Shown here: positions 52,090-59,937 of the stretch, in pieces | Layout of the letters: each line of letters begins with the position of its first letter | Position numbering within the stretch: position 1 is the first letter of the stretch | From: Streptomyces zhihengii | GTDB lineage: Bacteria; Actinomycetota; Actinomycetes; Streptomycetales; Streptomycetaceae | Length of the DNA: 64,000 nt | NCBI RefSeq assembly: GCF_016919245.1 | Contig: NZ_JAFEJA010000001.1 | Location: 1,240,001 to 1,304,000, forward strand | Direction of reading: 5' to 3' | Notes under the pieces: model-generated | What the model was told of the DNA's origin: nothing | Seen by the model: only the letters and a program-made list of their open reading frames with translations | Databases searched by the model: none | Translations under genes and position numbers: made by a program

Positions 52090-52737
52090 CTACCGCGCGC
52101 TCTCGCCCCGGGCAGTGCGTTCCGCCCAGGTCAGCCAGTGGTGGTACCACTCGGCGAAGGACAAGTACCCCTCGGTGGAGGCGAGACGCTGCGGGACGAC
52201 GCCTTCGCCGACGGCGCGGACGTCCTCCCACACCGTGCCGCTGTGCGGGCCGCCCACCACCAGGACGGAGTAGTAGGCGCAGCCGCGGTCTCCGATGTGG
52301 AGGGTGCCGTCGACGAGGGCGTCGTCCAGGGCGTCCTCGCGGGTCCGCCAGGCGGCGTGGGCGGCGCGGAACGCCTCGTCGTCGGGATGGCCGGCAGGCC
52401 GGGGCTCGTCGAGGGCGTGTGCGTCGACCAGGGCCGTGAGTTCGGGGCGGAAGGGGCGGGCGGCCTGCCGGTCCGCGGGTGGTGCGCCGGGTGCCGGGGG
52501 GCGGATCGGGAACAGGCCGTAGTCGGGGCCCGCTCCCCCGGCGCCGACCTCCAGCAGGAAGGTGCGGTACTCGTGCGGCAGGGTGACGCCGAGGTGCGCC
52601 TCGGCGGCGGCGAGTTCGTCCGGGGTGAGGGCGGGGAGCAGCTCGAAGCCGTGGCCCGTGCGGTCCGCGCCGAAGACCTTGCGCCAGTGGGGCGCGTCCC
52701 GCAGCGCGAGCACCCGCTCACGCACTCCCGTCCACAT
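52090..52737 (-). CDS. SMI1/KNR4 (SUKH) family protein
   Basis: 215 residues. The SUKH core is recognisable as LTPDELAAAEAHLGVTLPHE followed by YRTFLLEVGAGGAGP, and a later DRGCAYYSVLVVGGPHSGTV. SUKH proteins are often immunity proteins against contact-dependent toxins, but orphan copies like this are common. ATG 52737 has GGGAGG five bases upstream. No toxin gene is adjacent. Confidence 0.9.
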   Translation of the reverse strand: MWTGVRERVLALRDAPHWRKVFGADRTGHGFELLPALTPDELAAAEAHLGVTLPHEYRTFLLEVGAGGAGPDYGLFPIRPPAPGAPPADRQAARPFRPELTALVDAHALDEPRPAGHPDDEAFRAAHAAWRTREDALDDALVDGTLHIGDRGCAYYSVLVVGGPHSGTVWEDVRAVGEGVVPQRLASTEGYLSFAEWYHHWLTWAERTARGESAR

Positions 52738-52887
52738 GTGGTCCTCCCCTGTGCAGGGCTCGCCGGCCGCGGACGCACGACCGCATACCGCCGTCGTCGC
52801 GGCGCCCCCTTCGGACGCTCGGCAGCCCTGGAAGCGTCCGAGGTCATGAACCTCGCAGACGGGGCGCCGGCGGCGCAACCGCGTTCC

Positions 52888-53532
52888 TCACGGGCCGGGT
52901 TCCAGCACCTCGTCGTCCGCGTGCGCGGCGAACTCGGCGGCCCGCACCTCCGCGACGCGCTCGTACCGGCTGATCCGGTCGGTCCCTCCGGCGTCGACGC
53001 CGAAGGCCACCTGCGCGAAGCCCACTCGGGCGACGGCCTCGGCGAGGCCGGGGTCGCCGGCGGCGAGCAGCCGCACCGGCGTGTGGAGCGCCACGGTGTG
53101 CGGCGGCACGAAGAACTCGTCCGGCAGGACGGTCCGCGCGTGGACGAGGGCGCCGACGGCGACGACCGAGCCGTCGCCCAGCCGCGCTTCCTGGAGGACC
53201 GTCGCCGCCGTCGCCACGTAGACGCACCTGCCGACCCGGCAGCCGAGCAGGGTGGCGTGCGGTCCGACGAAGGTGTGGTCGCCGACGACCACCGGCTGGT
53301 CACCGGCGACGGCGGAGGCGCGCAGCACGGCGTTCTCGCAGATCGACGCCGCTTCCCCGATCTCGACGCGGGACCCCTCGGCGTCGAGCACCGCGCCGTA
53401 CATCACCCGCGCTCGCGGGCCCACGCGGACATCGCCCACGAGGGTGGCCGTCGGGGCGACACAGGCGCTGGGATGGACCTGCGGTTCCCGCCCGCGGTGC
53501 CGGATACGGATGCCCTGCGCTGCTGTGGTCAT
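52888..53532 (-). CDS. Left-handed beta-helix protein, gamma-carbonic-anhydrase-like
   Basis: 214 residues. Hexapeptide repeats (VGDVRVGPRARVMYGAVL, VVVGDHTFVGPHATLLGCRVG, LGDGSVVAVGALVHA) build the trimeric beta-helix. In true gamma enzymes a second His follows in a G-H-x-x-x-L-H-G pattern; here the spot reads GPHATLLGC, so that ligand is Leu and zinc catalysis is doubtful. ATG 53532. A transferase-like or structural role is possible. Confidence 0.82.
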   Translation of the reverse strand: MTTAAQGIRIRHRGREPQVHPSACVAPTATLVGDVRVGPRARVMYGAVLDAEGSRVEIGEAASICENAVLRASAVAGDQPVVVGDHTFVGPHATLLGCRVGRCVYVATAATVLQEARLGDGSVVAVGALVHARTVLPDEFFVPPHTVALHTPVRLLAAGDPGLAEAVARVGFAQVAFGVDAGGTDRISRYERVAEVRAAEFAAHADDEVLEPGP

Positions 53533-53643
53533 GGGCCCATGCTCGCCCGGTGGCCCACGGGCTCGCTGGCGGGTTTCGGACATCGCGTTCCGCCCGGTCG
53601 GCGCGGCGGCGGCGGTACGGGACGAGGGCGGGCCGACGCGGCC

Positions 53644-54096
53644 CTATTCGCCGTACAGGAAGCTGTCGTAGGCCGCCGCGTCGACCAGTTCGTAGAGGCC
53701 GAGGGCACCGGGGAACAGCACCAGGGCGAGCATGCCCGTGCGCACCAGCGCCGGGCCCATGATCGTGACGGCCCCGCCCTGCCCGGTGATGGTGCGCCAG
53801 TCGCGCCAGCGCCGGACATCGCGGCCGGAGACGGCCCAGAGGAGCGCACCGAAGAGGAGGCAGACCGCGGCCCCGACCATGGCGAAGCCGGCGACCACGG
53901 CGAGGAAGGTCTCGCGGTCGTGGTGGCCGGTGACGAGCAGCATGCCCGCGGCCAGTACGAGCACGGCGGCGGTTCCGTGGGCGGCACCGCGCAGGACGAC
54001 GTCGCGCACCCGCAGACGGGGCAGGCGGACCCCGTCGGCGTCGGTGGGGTGCGGTGCCACCGGCCGGGGAGGGACCGGTGGTCGGGCTGCGGGCAT
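53644..54096 (-). CDS. Hypothetical membrane protein
   Basis: 150 residues from ATG 54096 (GTG 54105 also possible). After a Pro-rich N-terminus there are three hydrophobic segments: GTAAVLVLAAGMLLVTG, VVAGFAMVGAAVCLLFGALLW and LVRTGMLALVLFPGALGLYEL. No family is recognised. It lies between the hexapeptide-protein and GH5 genes without obvious coupling. Confidence 0.7.
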   Translation of the reverse strand: MPAARPPVPPRPVAPHPTDADGVRLPRLRVRDVVLRGAAHGTAAVLVLAAGMLLVTGHHDRETFLAVVAGFAMVGAAVCLLFGALLWAVSGRDVRRWRDWRTITGQGGAVTIMGPALVRTGMLALVLFPGALGLYELVDAAAYDSFLYGE

Positions 54097-54174
54097 GCCC
54101 GGCACGGTATCGCAGCCGGCCGGGCCTCCCGTGGAGGGGCTCCCCTCACGCGGGGCCCGCCGGCACCGGTGGCC

Positions 54175-56178
54175 TCATCCGAGCTTCCGGCACAGCAGCG
54201 CCGCCGGGTTCCCCGAGGAGCCGATGCGGGTGGTGTAGGCGATGCCGGCCGCGTACTCGTCGTCGGCGCACTGGCCCTTGTACCGGCCGTGGGCGAACTC
54301 GCCGCCGCGGGCGTTCGCGGGGCGGTTGTCGCCGCGGTCGAACCAGACGGTGCGGGCGGCGGCGCCGAGCGCGGTCCGGGACTCGGCGCACAGCGCCGAG
54401 GAGACGGCGGCGCCGCGGACGGACCAGCCGGTGAGGAAGTGGCCCGCGGGGCACTGGAGTTTGGTGTATCCGCTCGCCCAGTCGCCGCCCTGCGGCACAT
54501 GGCGTTCGTCGCGGACGGCCTCGTGGCGGCCGCCGGTGGCCCACAGGTCGCGGGCGGCCGTGTCGGTGCACAGGCCGCGGTTGCCGGTGCGGCTCAGGCC
54601 GGCGAGGCGCTGGCCGTCGGGGCAGGCGGACTTGCGGGCGCCCTGGTCCCAGTCGCCGGCGTCGCGCATGCGCAGGGACTGCACGGCGTCGGCGTGGTCG
54701 GGGGCGAGCATCGACCAGCGGTCGGTGACGGGCACCGGGCCGGTGCGCCCCTGGGCGCCGACCAGGCGGCTCCAGGCGCCGGCCCGCCAGTCGTCGCCGT
54801 CGAAGACGCCGGCGCGCCGGCCGGCGGAGTCCCAGTGGAGCAGGGCCCAGCCGTTGCCCTTGCGGTCCTGGTGCCAGCCCACCAGGGGCCAGTACGCGAA
54901 GTCGGCGTCGGCGGCGACGAGATGGTCCACGAAGTTCTCGAACCAGGCCCGCTGCTTCACGCCGTGCTCGTCGCGTCCGCCGACCCCGAACTCGCTGATC
55001 CACACGGGTGCGGTGAAGTGCCGGTCCCCTTCGGCGGCGACGTAGAGGGCCTGCCGGTTCAGGACGTCGAGCAGTTCGCCGCGGGTGAAGTCCTGGTAGC
55101 GGGGGTCGGTGGTCTCGCCGATGCCGGTGGCTCCGCTGTGGTTCGGGCCGGTGTAGCCGTAGAAGTGGGCGGAGTAGACGAGTTTGCCGGAGCGCACGAG
55201 GGTGTGGGAGAGGTGCCGGACGGGCTCCAGGGTGGGGCGGCCGTGCGGGAGGCCGTCGACGGGGATACCGGTCCAGTTGATGCCCTCGACGATGACCAGC
55301 AGCTCGGGGTCGGCCTCCCGCAGGATGCGGTCGGCGACGCGCTGGGAGGCGGCGAACCAGTCGTGGCGGTCGCCGCGCCCCCAGTTGGGGTCGTCGAGCA
55401 CGGTGCGGCGCACCTCGTTGTAGAGGTCGGCGCCGACGACGCGCGGGTTGTCGCGGTAGCGGCGGGCCATGAACAGCCAGTCGGCCTCCCACTCCGCGTC
55501 GGTCCGGCTCGCGTTCCAGCGTTCGTTGCCGTCGACGGCGCAGCACCAGCGGGTGGTGTTGGTGTGGTTGTTGAGGATGACGGCGAGGCCGGCGTCGGTG
55601 AGGGCGGTGACGGCGGCGTCGTAGACGGCGAGCGGGGTCCGGCCCAGCAACTGGGGGTTGGCGGCGACGGAGGCGTCGGCCACCGGGCGGGTGTCGTGCA
55701 CCATCTCGTTGGAGAACGGAAGGCGGACGCTGTTGAGGCCGAGTTCCAGGAAGCCGTCGACGATCTCGGTGATCGGCGCCCGGTCGAGGCCGAGCGGGAT
55801 GCGGTCCGCCTTCTCGCCCGCGTGGTGGTTGGCCGGGTCCTCGCGGTCGCCCGAGCCCGTCCAGGTGCCGCTCGCGCCGTGCCAGTTGCCGGACTTGAGC
55901 TTGAAGCGGTCGCCGTCCGCGTCGACGATCCAGCGGCCCCGGGTGCTGAGCGGCGGCGTCCAGTCGGCGGCCCGCGCGACGAGGGCCCGGGATGCGGCGG
56001 CCTGCGCGCCGGGGGCCCGGGATGCGGGAGCCTGCGCGCCGGGGGCCCGGGATACGGGAGCCGCCGCGCCGGGTTCGGCCGAGGGGCCGGTGGCGGCCGG
56101 CGGGGCGGCGCCGACGAGCATCAGGGCCGAGAGCGCGGCGGCCAGTGCCGCCCGGACAGGGGTGAGGTGCAGGGCCAT
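54175..56178 (-). CDS. Secreted GH5 (cellulase-family) glycoside hydrolase with C-terminal Cys repeats
   Basis: 667 residues from ATG 56178, which follows GAGGCGG and opens a clean signal peptide (TPVRAALAAALSALMLVGAA). A repetitive Ala/Pro linker follows. The TIM-barrel GH5 domain (~65-450) includes LGLNSVRLPFSNEM, LYNEVRR (acid/base Glu ~254) and WISEFGVGG (nucleophile Glu ~395). The last ~170 residues hold three related units: CPDGQRLAGLSRTGN...LC, CPAGHFLTGWSVRGA...LC and CADDEYAAGIAYTT...LC, probably disulphide-bonded binding modules. Substrate is likely a beta-glycan. Confidence 0.9.
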   Translation of the reverse strand: MALHLTPVRAALAAALSALMLVGAAPPAATGPSAEPGAAAPVSRAPGAQAPASRAPGAQAAASRALVARAADWTPPLSTRGRWIVDADGDRFKLKSGNWHGASGTWTGSGDREDPANHHAGEKADRIPLGLDRAPITEIVDGFLELGLNSVRLPFSNEMVHDTRPVADASVAANPQLLGRTPLAVYDAAVTALTDAGLAVILNNHTNTTRWCCAVDGNERWNASRTDAEWEADWLFMARRYRDNPRVVGADLYNEVRRTVLDDPNWGRGDRHDWFAASQRVADRILREADPELLVIVEGINWTGIPVDGLPHGRPTLEPVRHLSHTLVRSGKLVYSAHFYGYTGPNHSGATGIGETTDPRYQDFTRGELLDVLNRQALYVAAEGDRHFTAPVWISEFGVGGRDEHGVKQRAWFENFVDHLVAADADFAYWPLVGWHQDRKGNGWALLHWDSAGRRAGVFDGDDWRAGAWSRLVGAQGRTGPVPVTDRWSMLAPDHADAVQSLRMRDAGDWDQGARKSACPDGQRLAGLSRTGNRGLCTDTAARDLWATGGRHEAVRDERHVPQGGDWASGYTKLQCPAGHFLTGWSVRGAAVSSALCAESRTALGAAARTVWFDRGDNRPANARGGEFAHGRYKGQCADDEYAAGIAYTTRIGSSGNPAALLCRKLG
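55983..56072. repeat. 30-bp in-frame repeat encoding the GH5 linker
   Basis: GGGCCCGGGAT recurs at 55983, 56013 and 56043, a period of 30 bp (ten codons), encoding SRAPGAQA-type units on the minus strand just after the signal peptide. Because the period is in frame, copy changes would alter linker length without frameshift. Confidence 0.85.
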
Positions 56179-56323
56179 CCGTCCGCCTCGGGGAGCTCGG
56201 TCGACGCTTGTCATGACTGCGCCATCATGCTGGCCGAACGGCTCGTTGGCCACCGTGCCCGCACGCAGTCGGCCGGATCCCGTCTGCGGCGGTACGTCGC
56301 GCAGCGGGTGCCCCGAGGGGCGC

Positions 56324-56911
56324 TCAGGCGCCGGGCGCACCGCCCGGCGGCCCGAAGACCACGTCCGCCGCCCGTGCGACGACCTCCGCGTCGCTGCCGA
56401 GGGCCCACTCCGCGACCCGGGAGACCACGGCGGCCGGCACCCGGTCGCCGAGGCCCTGGGCGGGCGGGATGTCCTGGGTGGCGTGGGCGTCGTGCGGCAG
56501 GACGACGCGGTAGTCCAGCGCCAGGGCCGTACGGGCGGTGGCCTGGACGCACATCTCGGACATCACCCCGCACACGGCGAGCGCCCGCACACCGTGCCCG
56601 ACGAGCAGTTCGCCGAGCGCGGTCTCCGCGAAGCCGTCGTCGTGCGGCTTGCGTATCACGGTCTCCAACGGGCCCTCCTCGACGGGGTGGTGGAGCTCCC
56701 ATCCCGGCGTGTGCGGCTCGTCCTCCGCGCCGGGCGGACCGTCGTTCTGGAGGTGCACGACGAGGGCGCCGGCCGCGCGGGCGCGCGCGAGGAGGTCCGC
56801 AGTCCGGCCGGCCAGCCGCACGGCGTCGGGCACGGCGCCCGGACCGGTGACGAAGGCGGACTGGACGTCCACGACGATCAGGGCGCCGACGGGCGGCACG
56901 GAGTTGCTCAT
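56324..56911 (-). CDS. Isochorismatase-family cysteine hydrolase
   Basis: 195 residues. Catalytic Asp in ALIVVDVQSAF, Lys in ETVIRKPHDDGF and nucleophile Cys in VCGVMSEMCVQATAR, with the cis-peptide-like VMSEM turn. Members hydrolyse amides or isochorismate-like ethers. ATG 56911. The 5' side faces the 9-bp minisatellite. The substrate is unknown; pyrazinamidase/nicotinamidase-like activity is an option. Confidence 0.9.
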   Translation of the reverse strand: MSNSVPPVGALIVVDVQSAFVTGPGAVPDAVRLAGRTADLLARARAAGALVVHLQNDGPPGAEDEPHTPGWELHHPVEEGPLETVIRKPHDDGFAETALGELLVGHGVRALAVCGVMSEMCVQATARTALALDYRVVLPHDAHATQDIPPAQGLGDRVPAAVVSRVAEWALGSDAEVVARAADVVFGPPGGAPGA

Positions 56912-56983
56912 GCCGCCATGATGTCGGCCGGGGCGGACGCTGCTCCAGCGGGTTTCCCGGTGCGCACGGAAACCCGGTTCGCA

Positions 56984-57109
56984 GTGCTGTCGGTGCCGTC
57001 AGTGCTGTCGGTGCCGTCAGTGCTGTCGGTGCTGTCGGTGCTTTCGGTGCTGTCGGTGCTGTCGGTGCTGTCGGTGCTGTCGGTGCTGTCGGTGCTGTCG
57101 GTGCTGTCA
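56984..57109. repeat. Minisatellite, 14 units of 9 bp
   Basis: Fourteen contiguous 9-bp units, consensus GTGCTGTCG, with variants GTGCCGTCA (units 2 and 4), GTGCTTTCG (unit 7) and GTGCTGTCA (unit 14). It lies between the divergent isochorismatase-like (start 56911) and N-formylglutamate amidohydrolase-like (start 57133) genes and so fills most of their shared promoter region. Confidence 0.97.
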
Positions 57110-57132
57110 GTGGGGTGTGGTCGGATGACGGC

Positions 57133-57945
57133 ATGAACGAGACCGCCGCCGGCTTCCGGCTGCTGCCCGGAGCACCGGACTCCCCCGTGCTGCTGCACGT
57201 CCCGCACGCCTCGCGGGCCGTGCCCGGCGACGTCCGCCGGGACATCGTGCTGGACGGGCCTTCGCTCCACCGCGAGCTCGACCACATCACGGACGCGTGG
57301 ACGGACGAGATCGCCGCCGGAGCCGCCGCCGACGCGGCGGTCCGCCCCTGGCGCTTCGTCAACCGGCTGTCCCGGCTGGTCGTCGACCCGGAGCGGTTCC
57401 CCGACGAGCGCGAGGAGATGCTCGCGGTCGGCATGGGCGCGGTCTACACCCGGACCACGCACGGCGAGGCGCTGCGGCCGGCGGATTTCGACGGACGCGA
57501 CCTGGTCGCACGGTACTTCGCGCCCTACGCGCGGGCGCTCCAGGAGGCCGTGGACGCGCGGCTCGCGGCCACCGGCCGCGCGGTGGTCGTCGACGTGCAC
57601 TCGTATCCGACGGCCCGTCTCCCGTACGAGCTGCACGGGGAGGGCCCCCGGCCGCCGGTCTGCCTGGGGACGGACGCCTTCCACACACCGCCGGAGCTGG
57701 TCGCCGCCGCGCGGGAGGCGTTCGCGGAATTCGGCGGGACGGCCCTGGACAGCCCGTTCGCCGGCACCTATGTGCCGTTGAAGCACTACGGGAAGGACCC
57801 GCGGGTCACGGCGCTGATGATCGAGATACGCCGCGACGTCTACATGTCCGAGCCGGGCGGCGCCCCCGGCCCGGGCCTGGGCGCGCTCGCCGGGGCGCTG
57901 GCCCGGCTGGTGGACACGGTGGGCGCGCCGGGGGCGCCGGGGTGA
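57133..57945 (+). CDS. N-formylglutamate amidohydrolase-family protein
   Basis: 270 residues. Family motifs are VLLHVPHASRAVP at the start, NRLSRLVVDPERFPDE, DVHSYPTARLPYE and ALMIEIRRDVYM, which place it in the FGase fold (PF05013). In histidine breakdown the family releases formate from N-formylglutamate, but many actinobacterial members have no hut genes nearby, as here. ATG 57133 is only 24 bp after the minisatellite and has no strong ribosome site, so promoter and leader must lie in or beyond the repeat. Confidence 0.9.
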   Translation: MNETAAGFRLLPGAPDSPVLLHVPHASRAVPGDVRRDIVLDGPSLHRELDHITDAWTDEIAAGAAADAAVRPWRFVNRLSRLVVDPERFPDEREEMLAVGMGAVYTRTTHGEALRPADFDGRDLVARYFAPYARALQEAVDARLAATGRAVVVDVHSYPTARLPYELHGEGPRPPVCLGTDAFHTPPELVAAAREAFAEFGGTALDSPFAGTYVPLKHYGKDPRVTALMIEIRRDVYMSEPGGAPGPGLGALAGALARLVDTVGAPGAPG

Positions 57946-57978
57946 GCGGCACCCGGGCGGGAGGGGCGGCCCGGGGTC

Positions 57979-58443
57979 TCAGGCGTGCCAGCGGCCGTCC
58001 GTCATCAGCTCCCGGCCGCGCATCTCGTTCACCTCGCGCCATGCCTGCACGCTCACGGGCGTGACGCGGAAGTACGGGTACGGGGGCCGGGCGGCCCGCG
58101 GGTCGAAGCCCGTACGCGCCGCGAAGGCGTCGGCCTCGCCGGGGGCGAGACCGTCCGCCTCCAGCAGGGCGGCGGTGCCGTGGACGAGCACGACGTCCCG
58201 GGTGACGCCGAAGGCGAGGCGTGCCTCGCCGCTCGCGAGGAGGTTGCGGGCGGTGGGGTTGTTGCGGTGGGTGGAGATCAGGAACGCCGCGCCGTCCCAG
58301 TGGAACGACAGCGGCACGAGGTACGGGTGGCCGTCCGCGTCCGCGGTGGCCACCCAGACGTCGACGTCGGTCTCGAACCGCTTGCGGGTGTCCGCCAGCC
58401 GCTCGTCGAGGCTGCGGGGTGCGTCGGGTGCGTCGGTGGTCAT
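57979..58443 (-). CDS. Pyridoxamine 5'-phosphate oxidase-family (PPOX) protein
   Basis: 154 residues, one split-barrel flavin-binding domain: DVDVWVATADADGHPYLVPL, FHWDGAAFLISTH and RNNPTARNLLASGEARLAFG are typical of actinobacterial F420/FMN PPOX proteins. HNPTARNL-like residues sit where the cofactor phosphate is bound. ATG 58443. It converges with the preceding amidohydrolase gene. Whether it uses F420 or FMN cannot be told. Confidence 0.88.
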   Translation of the reverse strand: MTTDAPDAPRSLDERLADTRKRFETDVDVWVATADADGHPYLVPLSFHWDGAAFLISTHRNNPTARNLLASGEARLAFGVTRDVVLVHGTAALLEADGLAPGEADAFAARTGFDPRAARPPYPYFRVTPVSVQAWREVNEMRGRELMTDGRWHA

Positions 58444-58686
58444 GTGCCGCTTTCCGTTCGGGTCGGCCGGCCGTGAGCCGGAGGCGCGTGCCGGGGCCCG
58501 GCGGGTGCCTGGCGCCAGCATGGCGGACGGCGGGGGCAGCCCACCTCCCGGGGGCGCTTCCCGGGCGGTGCGCGATCTTCCCAGCGGCGTTGCCCTGCGG
58601 GACACTTGGACGTTTCGCAGCACCGCACCCGCTCCCCCGTGCCGTCCGCGGCCCGGGCGGGCGCCCGGCGGAGGGAGACCCCGCGC

Positions 58687-59784
58687 ATGACCGGCGCAGC
58701 ACCCGACCCGTTGTCCGACGACGAGATCCTCGCGGCGGTCGCCGCGTACCTGCGACTGCCCGACCCCTCGGACCGGCTGCGGCTGGCCGGCGCTGCCCGG
58801 ATCGCACGGCAGCCGCTCCTCGCATGCACCGTCACCCGTTGCGTGGAGTCGCGCACGGAGTCCGAGCAGACCCGCCCGGCGCCCCACGACCTGTCGGACG
58901 TCCCGGTCTACGGCGACCTCGGCACCTACGATCCGGGCCCGGTGAAGGACGTGCACCGGCACACCACGGTGCACCTGGTGCACGACGGCTCCGCCCGGGA
59001 GACCGGCTGCACGAAGTGCAGCCACGGGCGGCGGCAGTGCGCGAACTGCGGCGGCAGGGGCCGTCAGCCGTGTCCCGCGCTGCAACCGTGCGCGCTCTGC
59101 CGTGGTGCGAGACCGTGCACCGCGTGCGAAGGCAAGGGCACGGGGCGCAGAGCCGCCGTGCGGCCGCGGGCGGCACGGAAGGTGAAGCAGCCTGACGTGC
59201 GGACCGGCTGCGACCTCTGCGGGGAGCAGGGCACCGCCTGCCCCGGCTGCGGCGGGCGCGGCAGGACCCTGCACGAGGAGTGCGGCGGCTCCGGGGAGGC
59301 CGAGTGCCGTACCTGCCGCGGGAACGGCACCGAGGAGTGCGGCGTCTGCGAGGGCAGGGGCAGGCTCACGGTGTGGACGCGCGGGACGATCGAGCGGACC
59401 CCGGTCACGGAGACGGTCGGACCCCCGCCGCCGCACCCGCCCTGGCTGGTGCGGCGGCGGCTGCGGAACCGGGGCGCGTGGCGCACCCATGTGCTGGGGG
59501 ACGGCGACGCGCTGCCCGAGGAGCTGGCGGAGCATCACCGCCGGGCCGTGCGGGAGCGCCTGGTGCGGCGGAAGGGCGAGATCACGCGGGAGGTGTCGCT
59601 CCGTCACCTCCCGCTGGCACGGGTCGAGCTGCACGAGCTGCCCGGCAAGGTGCTCCATGTGTACGCGGGGCACACGGAGCCGGGCGTCGTCGCGCTGCCG
59701 TCGCGCCGGGTGGTGACGCGTCTCTCCGCGGCCGCCGCGGGGTGTGCGGCCGTGGTGGTCCTGCTGCTGGCGACGCTGCGCTGA
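58687..59784 (+). CDS. Cys-rich zinc-ribbon (DnaJ-like) protein with C-terminal membrane anchor
   Basis: 365 residues. Residues ~100-225 hold at least six CxxC pairs in DnaJ-like CxxCxGxG context: CTKCSHG, CANCGGRG, CALCRG, CTACEGKG, CDLCGEQG, CPGCGGRG, CRTCRGNG and CGVCEGRG. There is no J-domain. A basic linker follows and a single C-terminal helix (AAAAGCAAVVVLLLATL) anchors it, with most of the protein probably cytoplasmic. ATG 58687 follows GGAGGGAG. Likely roles are zinc-dependent redox/chaperone work or a partner-binding platform; no specific family is recognised. Confidence 0.85.
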   Translation: MTGAAPDPLSDDEILAAVAAYLRLPDPSDRLRLAGAARIARQPLLACTVTRCVESRTESEQTRPAPHDLSDVPVYGDLGTYDPGPVKDVHRHTTVHLVHDGSARETGCTKCSHGRRQCANCGGRGRQPCPALQPCALCRGARPCTACEGKGTGRRAAVRPRAARKVKQPDVRTGCDLCGEQGTACPGCGGRGRTLHEECGGSGEAECRTCRGNGTEECGVCEGRGRLTVWTRGTIERTPVTETVGPPPPHPPWLVRRRLRNRGAWRTHVLGDGDALPEELAEHHRRAVRERLVRRKGEITREVSLRHLPLARVELHELPGKVLHVYAGHTEPGVVALPSRRVVTRLSAAAAGCAAVVVLLLATLR

Positions 59785-59937
59785 GCGGTGGCCCGCGGCA
59801 CCGGACGCCGGGAGCCCCGGGGGCTTCGGCCCCCGGGGCTCCCGGCCGGGCGGACGACAGGCCCCGGGCCGTGTCCGACGGATCCCGCAGGGCGCGCGAC
59901 GCCCCGCGGGCGGACGGCGCCGTGCGCCGGACACGCC

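Noticed and set aside
52090..52737. A contact-dependent toxin/immunity locus around the SUKH protein
   Set aside because: No large secreted or polymorphic toxin gene is adjacent, and single SUKH genes are common.
52015..56850. A 1611-codon open frame on the plus strand
   Set aside because: It runs antisense through SUKH, hexapeptide, membrane, GH5 and isochorismatase genes, each with clear family motifs. Long antisense frames are normal in >70% GC DNA with G/C third positions.
56908..57786. Minus-strand frame with a long DST repeat over the minisatellite
   Set aside because: It is antisense to the amidohydrolase-like gene and is not in frame with the isochorismatase gene; the DST run is only the minisatellite read in one frame.
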